NCBI GenBank assembly: GCA_004295085.1
Contig: SHNF01000018.1
Span: 310,001-374,000 of the forward strand
DNA length: 64,000 nucleotides
From: Planctomycetota bacterium
GTDB taxonomy: Bacteria > Planctomycetota > UBA1135
Direction: 5' to 3'
The notes below the pieces were generated by a model. That model ran no database searches. It had not been told where the DNA came from and saw only the letters and a program-made list of their open reading frames with translations. Shown one piece after another: positions 27,728-35,730 of this stretch. Made by a program: the position numbers and the translations under genes. Numbering within the stretch: position 1 is the stretch's first letter; each line of letters opens with the position of its first letter.

Positions 27728-29344
27728 TCAGCCGAGGGTGTAACCGAAGTAGTCGTTGGCCTCGGCGGCGTCCAGTACCCCGGCGCTGTCCTGGGTCCAG
27801 AGCTGGTCGCCCGTGGCCGTGATGCCGGTGCCGGAGGCTCCGTACAGCACGTTCACGCAGCCGGCATCCTCGAGCGTGCCGATGTCCTCGCCGTTGGCGC
27901 CCACCGCGAGGTCGGCGGCGCCGTCGCCGTCGAAGTCGCCGGCCAGGAGCCCGCGGCCGAAGGAGTCGCCGGCATTGACGCCGCTGCCGCCCTCGGCCAG
28001 GTCCAGCACGCCGGCGCTGTTCTGATGCCACTGCTGGTTGCGCTCCACGAACAAGCCGGCGGTGAGGCTGCCGAGGTAGGTCTTGCCGTAGAGGACGTTG
28101 ACGGCGCCCGCGTCCGCGACGCCGGAGTCGTCGTCGGAGATGGCCCCGATCGCCAGGTCCTCCGCGCCATTCTGGTCGAAGTCGCCCACGGCCAGGGACT
28201 GGCCGAACCAGTCGTAGGAGGCGCCGCTGCCGGCGACGGTGGAGTAGTCCTGGTACCAGAGCTGCGCGCCGCTGGCGCCCAGCCCGATGACGTTGCTGCC
28301 GTAGAGGACGTTCACGCTGCCCTCGCCGCCGCTGCCCTGCACGTTGTCGAAGGGGACGCCGATGGCCAGGGCGTAGGTGCCGTTGCCGCGGAAGTCGCCG
28401 GCGGCCAGGCTGTAGCCGAAGCGGTCGCCGTTGCCTGCGCTCCCGGGCACGCCGCTGACGTCCTGGTCCCAGTAGTCCATGCTGGTGGCGCTCAGGCCGC
28501 CGCTGCCGCTGTAGAGCACGTTGATCGAGCCGGCGTCGCTGAAGCCGCCCACGTCGGAGAAGGGCGCGCCGATGGCCAGGTCGTCGTGGCCCTGGTGGTC
28601 GAAGTCGCCGCTGGCCAGCGCGGCGCCGAAGTTGTCGCCGCTGGCGGCCGACGGGCCGACCGGGAACAGCAGGCGGTTCCAGACCTGCGCTCCAGCCGTG
28701 GTCAGTCCGCCCGCCGAGCCGAGCAGCACGGTGACGCTGCCGGCGTTGCTGATGGGAAGTCCGAGCAGCGACAGGTCTTCGTACGGGACGCCGATGGCGA
28801 GGTCGTCGTAGCCGTCGCCGTTGAAGTCGCCGGTGCACAGCGCCGCCGCGAAGTTGTCGGCGCTGCCGTTGGTGCCGGGGACTCCGAGGCTGTCCTGGTG
28901 GAAGAAATCGCTGGCCCGGTTGGCCTGGAGGCCGGAGGCGCTGCCGTAGAGCACGTGCACGGCGCCGCAGTCGTAAGTGCTGCCGATGTCCTCGAAGGGC
29001 ACGCCGATGGCGAGATCGTCGTAGCCGTCGCCGTCGAAGTCGCCGTGGGTCAGAGCGCGGCCGAACTGGTCACTGTTCTCGGCGCTGTCGACCACGCCGG
29101 CACTGTTCTGGGTCCAGACCTGGTCCCCGGACGCGCTCAGGCCGGCTCCGGAGCCGCCATAGAAGACGTGCACGGCGCCGGTCGCGAACACGCTTCCGGC
29201 TGATTCGTAAGGCGCGGCAACGGCCAGGTCGTCGTGGCCGTCGCCGTTGTAGTCGCCGGCGCGGCCTTGCGCGCGGGCCAGGGCAGGGAAGACCAGCAGA
29301 GCCGCCGCCGCCGGCCAGGAAAGACTGTGATGGGTGTTGCGCAT
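27728..29344 (-). CDS. Secreted FG-GAP seven-bladed propeller protein
   Basis: 538 residues. MRNTHHSLSWPAAAALLVFPALARAQ is a signal peptide, and GAGGA sits 5 bases before the ATG. Seven FG-GAP repeats fill the mature protein: GDYNGDGHDDLAVA, GDFDGDGYDDLAIG, GDFNGDGYDDLAIG, GDFDHQGHDDLAIG, GDFRGNGTYALAIG, GDFDQNGAEDLAIG and GDFDGDGAADLAVG. Recurring links such as WTQNSAGVVDSAE and WHQNSAGVLDLAE show recent internal duplication. The chain begins inside a blade (AGDYNGDG) and ends FGYTLG just before where the next loop would be, which fits velcro closure of one propeller. No extra domain. Role unknown, probably adhesion or scaffold. Confidence 0.85.
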   Translation of the reverse strand: MRNTHHSLSWPAAAALLVFPALARAQGRAGDYNGDGHDDLAVAAPYESAGSVFATGAVHVFYGGSGAGLSASGDQVWTQNSAGVVDSAENSDQFGRALTHGDFDGDGYDDLAIGVPFEDIGSTYDCGAVHVLYGSASGLQANRASDFFHQDSLGVPGTNGSADNFAAALCTGDFNGDGYDDLAIGVPYEDLSLLGLPISNAGSVTVLLGSAGGLTTAGAQVWNRLLFPVGPSAASGDNFGAALASGDFDHQGHDDLAIGAPFSDVGGFSDAGSINVLYSGSGGLSATSMDYWDQDVSGVPGSAGNGDRFGYSLAAGDFRGNGTYALAIGVPFDNVQGSGGEGSVNVLYGSNVIGLGASGAQLWYQDYSTVAGSGASYDWFGQSLAVGDFDQNGAEDLAIGAISDDDSGVADAGAVNVLYGKTYLGSLTAGLFVERNQQWHQNSAGVLDLAEGGSGVNAGDSFGRGLLAGDFDGDGAADLAVGANGEDIGTLEDAGCVNVLYGASGTGITATGDQLWTQDSAGVLDAAEANDYFGYTLG

Positions 29345-29425
29345 GGGTTCCTCGTGTGCACGCTTCTTGGCGGGAACCCGGCCCGGTCTAACGCGGAATG
29401 GGCGCGCCCGGCCGGCGCAAAACGC

Positions 29426-29454
29426 AACCGGCCGGCGCAGGCGGCCGGCCGGTT
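29426..29454 (-). terminator. Rho-independent terminator of the NYN-domain gene
   Basis: An 11-bp stem AACCGGCCGGC/GCCGGCCGGTT with a 7-base loop. Read on the minus strand it is followed by GCGTTTTGCG, giving a short U-run. It lies 27 bp past the stop of the gene ending at 29481. Confidence 0.6.
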
Positions 29455-29480
29455 CCAACGCAGGTGGGGCAAGCGCCCGC

Positions 29481-30257
29481 TTACTTGTACAGATGGTCCT
29501 CGGTGAGGATGTGGTACTGGTCCACGGCGCGGGCCAGCACGTCGGAGAGACTCTCGCGGAAGGCGCAGGCCTCGAACTTGACGCCGCGCGCCTGCAGGAT
29601 CGGGGCGACGTCGGCGAACACGCCGTTGCCGCTGACCACGATGATGACGTCCACCTTCTCGGCGATGCGCAGCATGTCCATGGCGATGCCGAGCTCCCAT
29701 TCGGCCTTGCGCGAGCCGTCCGCGCGCTCGATCACCTCGCGGCGGCGCACCTCGAAGCCGCAGTAGCGCAGGTGGTCGAGGAAGGACACCTGGTCGATGC
29801 CCTCACGCTCGATGACGTAGGCGATGGACCGGATCAGGCGCCGGTTGCGCACGCAGTGGCGCAGCATCTTGGCGTAGCTGAGGTTGCGCCCGTAGGTCTT
29901 CTTGGCCGAGTGATACATGTTCTGGACGTCCACGAACACGGCCACCCGCTGGCGCTTGAGGAACCCGCCGGGCGAGGCGTAGCCGCCGTTGTTCGGCAGC
30001 TCCCCCGTGGCCGGATTCAGGTTCATCAGGCGGCGCAGCCGCCACACCTCGTCCTTCAAGTCGAGGTAGCGATCCTCCAGGTCTTCGCGCGTCAGCGCGC
30101 CGGGCTCCTCGTTGGGATCGAGGACGACCGGACTCGCCGCCAGGTCCTCTGGACCGCGCGGAGATTCCTGTTCCAGATCTTCGAGATCGTAGTCGTCGGA
30201 CGGATTCGGCGTAGACCCTGAGCCCACGCCTGAGGGAATGAGGTTGGTATCAGGCAT
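29481..30257 (-). CDS. NYN-domain (LabA/DUF88-like) protein
   Basis: 258 residues. The first 65 residues are acidic and disordered, then a helical segment (TREDLEDRYLDLKDEVWRLR). The NYN domain spans about residues 100-250: RVAVFVDVQNMYHSAKK carries the first acidic pair, KAEWELGIAMDMLRIAEKVD the second and VIIVVSGNGVFADVAPILQ the third. NYN domains are PIN-like metal-dependent ribonucleases. In the third motif Asn-Gly replaces the usual SGDxDF Asp (SGNGVF), so catalytic competence is doubtful. It has its own terminator downstream and an AT-richer 152-bp region upstream. Confidence 0.85.
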   Translation of the reverse strand: MPDTNLIPSGVGSGSTPNPSDDYDLEDLEQESPRGPEDLAASPVVLDPNEEPGALTREDLEDRYLDLKDEVWRLRRLMNLNPATGELPNNGGYASPGGFLKRQRVAVFVDVQNMYHSAKKTYGRNLSYAKMLRHCVRNRRLIRSIAYVIEREGIDQVSFLDHLRYCGFEVRRREVIERADGSRKAEWELGIAMDMLRIAEKVDVIIVVSGNGVFADVAPILQARGVKFEACAFRESLSDVLARAVDQYHILTEDHLYK

Positions 30258-30409
30258 GTTTTTCTGGTCCGCAAAACGAGGACCTTTCTAATTCCGGCAG
30301 AGACAAGAACTTGCAGGCCGCGACGCAAACGAAGCCCTTTCCCCGCGCCGCGACCCAGTGGATGGATCGTAATAGAAGTATAAGCTACGCGGAAGTCGCG
30401 GCTCCAGAT

Positions 30410-31264
30410 TTATTCAGCGGAAGCCCGGCCACGCCAGCCGTTTCTACGTACTTCCACCGGGGGAGCGTCGCGCTGCACGCGCGCCGCGAGCACCCGGTCC
30501 AGCCGGTAGGACTTGTAGAAGAGCACGTCGTGACAGAGTCCCTCCATCATCGTGAGGGAGCCACGGCGGTAGAAGAAGCGCGGCGTGACGCGCAGTTGCG
30601 CCACGCGGCCGTCCGGCAGCAGATAGCTCAGGTCCACCGCGTCCCGGCGCTGTGCGGCGTCCAGGAGGAAGCGGCGTGAATTGGGCAGGCGCGGGCGCTC
30701 CGGGGCGAAGCGCAGCACGGGCAGACCGGGGCCGAGCAGGCAGCGCGGCGGCGGATGCGGCGAGCCCTCGCGCAGCCGCCAGTACACGTGCAGCGCGTGC
30801 TGCGCGTCCTCGGTGGCGCGGTGGTGGCGCCCGGTAGGCAGGCCGAGCTCGGACACCAGGCTCTCGAGGGAATACGAGGGCAGCCGCCACAGCCGGCGCG
30901 CGCCCTGCAGCGTGCAATACATGGGATTGTCGGGAAGGGGAAGGCCCAGGCGCGCGCATTCGCTGGCCAGCATGGCAGCGTCGAAGGGCGCGTTGTGGGC
31001 CAGGATCGGCAGGCCTTCCGTCCATTCCAGGAACTCCGGCAGCACTTCGGCGGCGGTGGGCGCGGCCGCCACGTCGGCGTCGGCGATGCCGTGCACCGCG
31101 GTCACCTTCGACGGGATGGGGCATTCCGGATAGAGCAAGGTCTCGTAGCGGCCGACGACGTTGCGGCCCCGCACCTTGATGGCGCCGATCTCCAGCAGGC
31201 GCGCTCCCGCCGGGGCCCCCGTGGTTTCGGTGTCCAGGACGACGAGCGCGCGCGGGAACTCCAT
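30410..31264 (-). CDS. DEDD 3'-5' exonuclease fused to a WYL-like domain
   Basis: 284 residues. The N-terminal 175 residues are a DnaQ-type exonuclease: ALVVLDTETTG (motif I DE), ILAHNAPFDAAMLASEC (motif II D) and HHRATEDAQHALHV (motif III H-x4-D), so all catalytic residues are present (DEDDh type). The C-terminal 80 residues, LLDAAQRRDAVDLSYLLPDG, VTPRFFYRRG and LTMMEG, then YKSYRLDRV, resemble a WYL ligand-sensing domain. The ATG at 31264 is chosen because the exonuclease fold starts at once. A role in repair or RNA/DNA trimming under nucleic-acid or ligand control is an inference. Confidence 0.85.
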   Translation of the reverse strand: MEFPRALVVLDTETTGAPAGARLLEIGAIKVRGRNVVGRYETLLYPECPIPSKVTAVHGIADADVAAAPTAAEVLPEFLEWTEGLPILAHNAPFDAAMLASECARLGLPLPDNPMYCTLQGARRLWRLPSYSLESLVSELGLPTGRHHRATEDAQHALHVYWRLREGSPHPPPRCLLGPGLPVLRFAPERPRLPNSRRFLLDAAQRRDAVDLSYLLPDGRVAQLRVTPRFFYRRGSLTMMEGLCHDVLFYKSYRLDRVLAARVQRDAPPVEVRRNGWRGRASAE

Positions 31265-31538
31265 GCCGGAATCCGGGCCGCGCGGCAGCAGGCTGCAGTG
31301 GGCGGCGGCACGGAAGGGATTCCCAAGCCGGAGCGTCGCCACCGGGCGGGCCCAGGTCGGGGAGCGTAACCGGAAGGGGGGGTCAACGATCATCCGGACG
31401 GGTACCGGCGCCGGAATCCCGGCGGCTCAGGACTTCACCAATACCTTGAGAAAGTCTGGCAAAATGCCCAGCCTCCCGTACCCGTTCCTCCCTCTTCAGC
31501 TTTCGCTCCCTCCAGTCCGCGGACGGTTCCACCCTAGC

Positions 31539-32951
31539 ATGCTGCTACCCCTGCCGCTTGCCGCTTCCTTCCTCTGTGTCTCGACTTCCCTGGAGAGCTT
31601 GGCCGCTCCGGCGCCCGCCGCCCAGGGCGGGACGTTCACAACCGGCCAGAACATCGAGCTTCCGGCACAGACCTCTTCCGATGCGGACCATGCGACCCTC
31701 GCCATCAACAGCTCGGGCGACGTCTTCGTGGCCTGGTCGTCACGCCGTCCCGACCTCGGCGACGGGGCGTTGCAGGTGGAAGGGGCCTACATGTACTACA
31801 GAGGCGCGGGCCTGTGGGACCTTCCCGTCGCCGGCGTGACGCAGATCATCCTGGGCGCGGCGGACGCGCACGTGTTCACCTCCGGGGTCGAGGGCTGCCG
31901 CAAGCCCGACGTGCTGGCGGCGGGGGGTGATTTCTTCGTGGTCTGGCCTCGTGCCAGCAGCGACCGGCTGCTGCAGCGCGTCGAGGGCGTGCGCATCGTG
32001 CCGGACCGCGTGGGCGGTTTCTTCGTGGACCGCGAGGCGCCCGGCGTCGGCTTTCCCCTGGATCCGCTGGTGGACGGCCTCAGCGCCGGCATCATGCCGG
32101 ACCTGGTGGAGATCCCGGGCTATCCGCTCGGAGTTGCCGTGGTCTATGCCGACGACGAGATCCAGGAAGCCCCGCACCGGGAGTACGACCTGCGCTACCT
32201 GCGCGCAGACTTCAGCGTGGTGCCGCCGTTGATCGACGGGCCTTACGTGCTGGAGGACGACTTTCCCTTCGACGACCCTCCCATCGGAGGCGAGCCTGTC
32301 GGCGGCAAGATCCTGCCGGACGCGGTGCGCGACGATTCCGGCAACCTGGTGCTCGCCTACGAGCATTATGTGCGCACCGGCCACCAGGGGGCGACTCTCA
32401 ACGAGGGCCGGGTGTTCGTGAACTGGTACGCGGATCCGGGGAGCACCCAGCCGCTGAAGCTGGCCTCGGCGGCGTTCCAGGGCGCCAGTGCCGGGAACCT
32501 GGTCCGGCGTCCCAACCTGGCCACAAGCCGCATGGATGCCAGCGATTCGATCTCGCTGGCTTTCGCGTACGCCGCGGACGGCTCGGCCCTGGCGGACGTC
32601 GGCTATCACGAGCTGACCTGGGACGGGGTGGGCATCCAGTCCACCGACCTGGGCTATCCGAACCTGAGCAGCTCCTCCGACACGATGCCGGCGCCGGCTC
32701 ATGGCATCAATCTGCGCCTGTGCTTCGCTGACCGCGGCTCGCTGTCCTCGCCCAAGCTGATGTCGTTCCTGAAGAGCATCAACGGGCGCCTGCTGCAGGT
32801 GGGCACCGTGGCCAGGCCATGGCGGCCGGCGGTCGAGGTGATGGAGCCGGCGCCCGCGGGCAGCGGAGCAAGCCTGTACGTGCCTCTCACGTACGAGGCC
32901 CCCTCGGTGTCCGGCCCCCTGCGCGTCTTTCTGAGCATCACGCGGCTGTAG
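31539..32951 (+). CDS. Secreted protein of unknown function
   Basis: 470 residues. MLLPLPLAASFLCVSTSLESLAAP is a likely signal peptide; an ATG at 31464 would add 25 residues in front of it. The mature protein is rich in beta strands with repeated short patterns such as HATLAINSSGDVFVAWSSRR, KPDVLAAGGDFFVVWPR and SGNLVLAYEHYVR. These look like propeller blades of a sialidase-like or YVTN-like fold, but no Asp-box is convincing. It converges with the gene at 32959. The 274-bp region upstream (31265-31538) is shared with the divergent exonuclease gene and holds no other gene that I can see. Confidence 0.7.
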   Translation: MLLPLPLAASFLCVSTSLESLAAPAPAAQGGTFTTGQNIELPAQTSSDADHATLAINSSGDVFVAWSSRRPDLGDGALQVEGAYMYYRGAGLWDLPVAGVTQIILGAADAHVFTSGVEGCRKPDVLAAGGDFFVVWPRASSDRLLQRVEGVRIVPDRVGGFFVDREAPGVGFPLDPLVDGLSAGIMPDLVEIPGYPLGVAVVYADDEIQEAPHREYDLRYLRADFSVVPPLIDGPYVLEDDFPFDDPPIGGEPVGGKILPDAVRDDSGNLVLAYEHYVRTGHQGATLNEGRVFVNWYADPGSTQPLKLASAAFQGASAGNLVRRPNLATSRMDASDSISLAFAYAADGSALADVGYHELTWDGVGIQSTDLGYPNLSSSSDTMPAPAHGINLRLCFADRGSLSSPKLMSFLKSINGRLLQVGTVARPWRPAVEVMEPAPAGSGASLYVPLTYEAPSVSGPLRVFLSITRL

Positions 32952-32958
32952 CGCCGCC

Positions 32959-34131
32959 CTACTTGACCGGGTAGGTGGCCAGGACCCACTCTTTCCAGTG
33001 CTCCTCGGCCTGCTGCCAGGTCCAGCCGTAGAACTGCTTGAGCGCGTCGCGCTGGGCGTCGTCCATCTTGGAGCCGTCGGGGTAGCCGCGCTCGTCCCGG
33101 CGGTTCTTGAGCGTGGTGACGAACTTGCCGAACTTGACCGCGTCCGTGCGGATCAGGAAGTCGATCTTGGACCAGGCCATGAGGTGGTCCTCAAAATCGA
33201 GCTCGGCGAAGGACTTGCGGTGGAGCAGCTGGGTGAAGGGCACGGTCTCGCCGCCGACCGCCATCTTGCGCACCTCTGCGGGCCAGCTCGACACGGTCTT
33301 CGGCTCCTGGAACACCCCCTCCACGAAGTCGAACATGTGGAAGCGGGGATCGTTGTCGATCTCGGCCCAGTGCGCGAAGCCCTCGGTGATCCACACCGGC
33401 ATCTCATAGGAATAGTGGTGGTAGCCGTCCAGGAAGTTATGCGCGAGGTTGTGGCGCACCATGCTGTGCACGTGCTGGTCGTGGCGGATGCCGTCCTCCT
33501 CCTGGGAGAAGCCGAACCACATGCAGTCGCGCGACAGGTTGTTGTAGCGTTGGGGCTTGACGTAATGCAGTCCCCAGACTTTCTGCATGAACTCGGCGTA
33601 CAGGTGGCGGCCGCGGAAGATCATGACTTCGAACTTGTCGCTTTCCCCGGCGTACGGTCCCCAGCCGCTCATGCGGTTCTTCTCAGGGTCGGCGAACACC
33701 GCGTCGCTGGAGCCCATGAGCTGCATGAACTGCGCGTAGAAGCGCTCGGCGCGGTCGGCCAGGAGATGCGCGCGCAGCCACGGGTCCAGCGTCATCTTCT
33801 TGGGATCGATCTCCGGCCACTTCCGGGCCAGCGCCTCCAGCTCCGCCCGGTAGGCCTTGCGCTCCTCTTCCGGCACCTTCCAGGTCTCCAGCTCCGCGCC
33901 GATGCGCAGGTGCGGCGTCTCGATCCACACCGGCAGGAACAGGTACTCGCTCTCGATGGCTCCGGTGTCGCTTTTGGCGAAGGGGAACGGCCCGTGGCTC
34001 ATGCCGTTGCGCGCCAGCAGCGTCGCGTCGTTCTCGCACACGGTGCACACGCGCTTGCCCTTGCCCTGGGCGGCCAGCGGCACGGCGCAGGCCAGGGCGG
34101 ACACGGCCAGCAGCAGCGCGCGCTGCCTCAC
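32959..34131 (-). CDS. Exported protein with degenerate metallopeptidase-like core
   Basis: 390 residues, GTG start overlapping the upstream TGA (GTGA). MRQRALLLAVSALACAVPLAAQ is a signal peptide. CTVCEND near the mature N-terminus is a CxxC pair. The core HSMVRHNLAHNFLDGY, then MPVWITEGFAHWAEIDNDP, matches the MA-clan pattern HExxH...WxxEGxA, but the catalytic Glu of HExxH is Asn-Leu here (HNLAH). A zinc-binding, non-hydrolytic protein or a diverged peptidase is possible. Coupled to the HEAT-like gene upstream, in a three-gene envelope operon (35659 to 32959). Confidence 0.72.
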   Translation of the reverse strand: MRQRALLLAVSALACAVPLAAQGKGKRVCTVCENDATLLARNGMSHGPFPFAKSDTGAIESEYLFLPVWIETPHLRIGAELETWKVPEEERKAYRAELEALARKWPEIDPKKMTLDPWLRAHLLADRAERFYAQFMQLMGSSDAVFADPEKNRMSGWGPYAGESDKFEVMIFRGRHLYAEFMQKVWGLHYVKPQRYNNLSRDCMWFGFSQEEDGIRHDQHVHSMVRHNLAHNFLDGYHHYSYEMPVWITEGFAHWAEIDNDPRFHMFDFVEGVFQEPKTVSSWPAEVRKMAVGGETVPFTQLLHRKSFAELDFEDHLMAWSKIDFLIRTDAVKFGKFVTTLKNRRDERGYPDGSKMDDAQRDALKQFYGWTWQQAEEHWKEWVLATYPVK

Positions 34132-34964
34132 AGCTTGGACTTCCACAGCTGCACCTGCTCGATCAACTGCGGGCTGGAGGGCCGTTCCAGCGGCGGCTCG
34201 CCGTCCACCACGGCGCGGCAGGCGTTCACAGCGTTCAGCAGGATCTGCTGGTCGGTGTCATCCAGGGCGGCGCGCAGCACGCGGGCGTGCTCCCGGACGC
34301 CGACCAGGGCGAACAGCCGGATTCCGGCCAGGCGGTCTTCCCGGGCGCCGACGCCCACCAGGCCCGAGACCGGAGCGGACAGGGCGCCGCGCGGAACCTG
34401 TGCCAGCTCCGCCCGCAGCAGCGCTTCTTCGTCCTTCCAGCGCGCGCGCACGGCGCTGTGCAGCACGGGCACGCAGGCCGTGTCGTCGCGCAGGGCCAGG
34501 CCGCGCGCCGCCTGGAAGGCGGTTTCGGCGTCCGCGTCCTGCAGCAGGGGCGCCAGGTGCTTGAGGGCGTCGTCCCGCCGGCTGTCGGCGATGCGGCGCA
34601 CGACGTAATGGCGTGCCGCCGGCGCCGCCTTGGGACCGGACTCCGCCAGCGCCAGATCCAGGTCGGCCTCCGCCAAGGTCTTGTCCAGGACGCCGCGCAG
34701 CTCGCCCGCGCGCTCCGCTTCGAACTTGGCAAAGGCGCGCAGGCTGGCCGGCACGCCGCCCGCGCCGGCGGCCACCACCGCCGCCCGCGCCTCGGCCCGG
34801 GCCTCCGCGGTCTTGGCGCTGCGCATCTGGAACAAGGCCTGTTCCAGCCTCTCCTGCTCTGGCGGCTTCAGGCGCGGAAAGGCGCGCCTGGCTTCCGGAG
34901 CCGGCTTTTCCTGGCCCTGGAGCGCGGCGGCGCACAGCGCCAACGCGGCGAGGATGAGGTTCAT
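34128..34964 (-). CDS. Exported HEAT-repeat-like helical protein
   Basis: 278 residues. MNLILAALALCAAALQGQ is a signal peptide. The rest is almost entirely alpha-helical with repeating units such as DDALKHLAPLLQDADAETAF and DDTACVPVLHSAVRARWKDE, consistent with HEAT or ARM-type repeats. It overlaps both neighbours by 4 bp (ATGA with the gene upstream, GTGA with the gene downstream), so the three are translated together. Probably a periplasmic scaffold for its partners; no enzyme motif is seen. Confidence 0.72.
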   Translation of the reverse strand: MNLILAALALCAAALQGQEKPAPEARRAFPRLKPPEQERLEQALFQMRSAKTAEARAEARAAVVAAGAGGVPASLRAFAKFEAERAGELRGVLDKTLAEADLDLALAESGPKAAPAARHYVVRRIADSRRDDALKHLAPLLQDADAETAFQAARGLALRDDTACVPVLHSAVRARWKDEEALLRAELAQVPRGALSAPVSGLVGVGAREDRLAGIRLFALVGVREHARVLRAALDDTDQQILLNAVNACRAVVDGEPPLERPSSPQLIEQVQLWKSKL

Positions 34965-35659
34965 GGACGGGCTCCCTCCGCCACGCGGCCGCGGCGGAAA
35001 TCACTGGGCAGATCTTCCAGGTATCGCGCGTCTCCCGCCAGGGGGAGCGTGCTCCAGTCGGCCCTGGCGCGCTCCTGGTCGGCCGGACCGCCCACGGGGT
35101 AGATCAGGCGGTCCACGATCACCCCGGCGCGGCTGCGCACCGGATCGGCGCGGAAGCGCAAACGCACGATCTCCCAGCCGCGCACCGTCTTCACCGGACC
35201 GGCCCACTGGCCCGGCTCCAGCGGCGCCACCGCGGCGGCCACCGGGCCGCCCAGCTCGAACGTGCGCGGGAACGTCGGGGTCTCGGGCACTTCCCGCCCT
35301 CCGTCCACGCGGCCGCGTTCCTCGAGCAGCGTGTCGAAACTGGCTCCGGCGCGCAGCCGGCGCACCGCCTCGCCGGCGGCGCGCAGGGCGGCCGCGCTCT
35401 CCTCCGCGAGGTAGTGGTGCAGGATGGCGGCCGGTCCCATCCCGTGGTCCAGCAGGTACCAGCGTAAGGTGCCGTCCCCGTAGGCGCCGAAACCGTGGCG
35501 CAGGTCGGCGACTGCCAGGTCCAGTTCGGCTGCGCGGATGCGCGTGTCCCCGATGCACAGGCCGCGGCGCTCGGCGCAGCCGGCGCTCCATGGCAGCAGC
35601 AGGAGGCAGGCCAGGGCTCCGGCTCGGCGCCACGGTCCGCGGAACATGGGGTGGCCCAT
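34961..35659 (-). CDS. Parvulin-like (PpiC) lipoprotein
   Basis: 232 residues. LACLLLLPWSAGCAERR is a lipoprotein signal. The segment RLRAGASFDTLLEER, then FELGGPVAAAVAPLEPGQWA and GPVKTVRGWEIVRLRF, follows the order of a PpiC/SurA rotamase domain, although the domain is short and several usual residues are missing. It may act as a periplasmic chaperone rather than an isomerase. A second ATG at 35647 is an alternative start. It heads a three-gene operon on the minus strand and is divergent from the larger SurA-like gene at 35731. Confidence 0.7.
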   Translation of the reverse strand: MGHPMFRGPWRRAGALACLLLLPWSAGCAERRGLCIGDTRIRAAELDLAVADLRHGFGAYGDGTLRWYLLDHGMGPAAILHHYLAEESAAALRAAGEAVRRLRAGASFDTLLEERGRVDGGREVPETPTFPRTFELGGPVAAAVAPLEPGQWAGPVKTVRGWEIVRLRFRADPVRSRAGVIVDRLIYPVGGPADQERARADWSTLPLAGDARYLEDLPSDFRRGRVAEGARP

Positions 35660-35730
35660 ATTGCAATTATCGCGCGCCGCTGCCGGCTATCCTCCGTAGA
35701 ATGTCCGGCTTCCAAAGTTTCGGAGAACCC

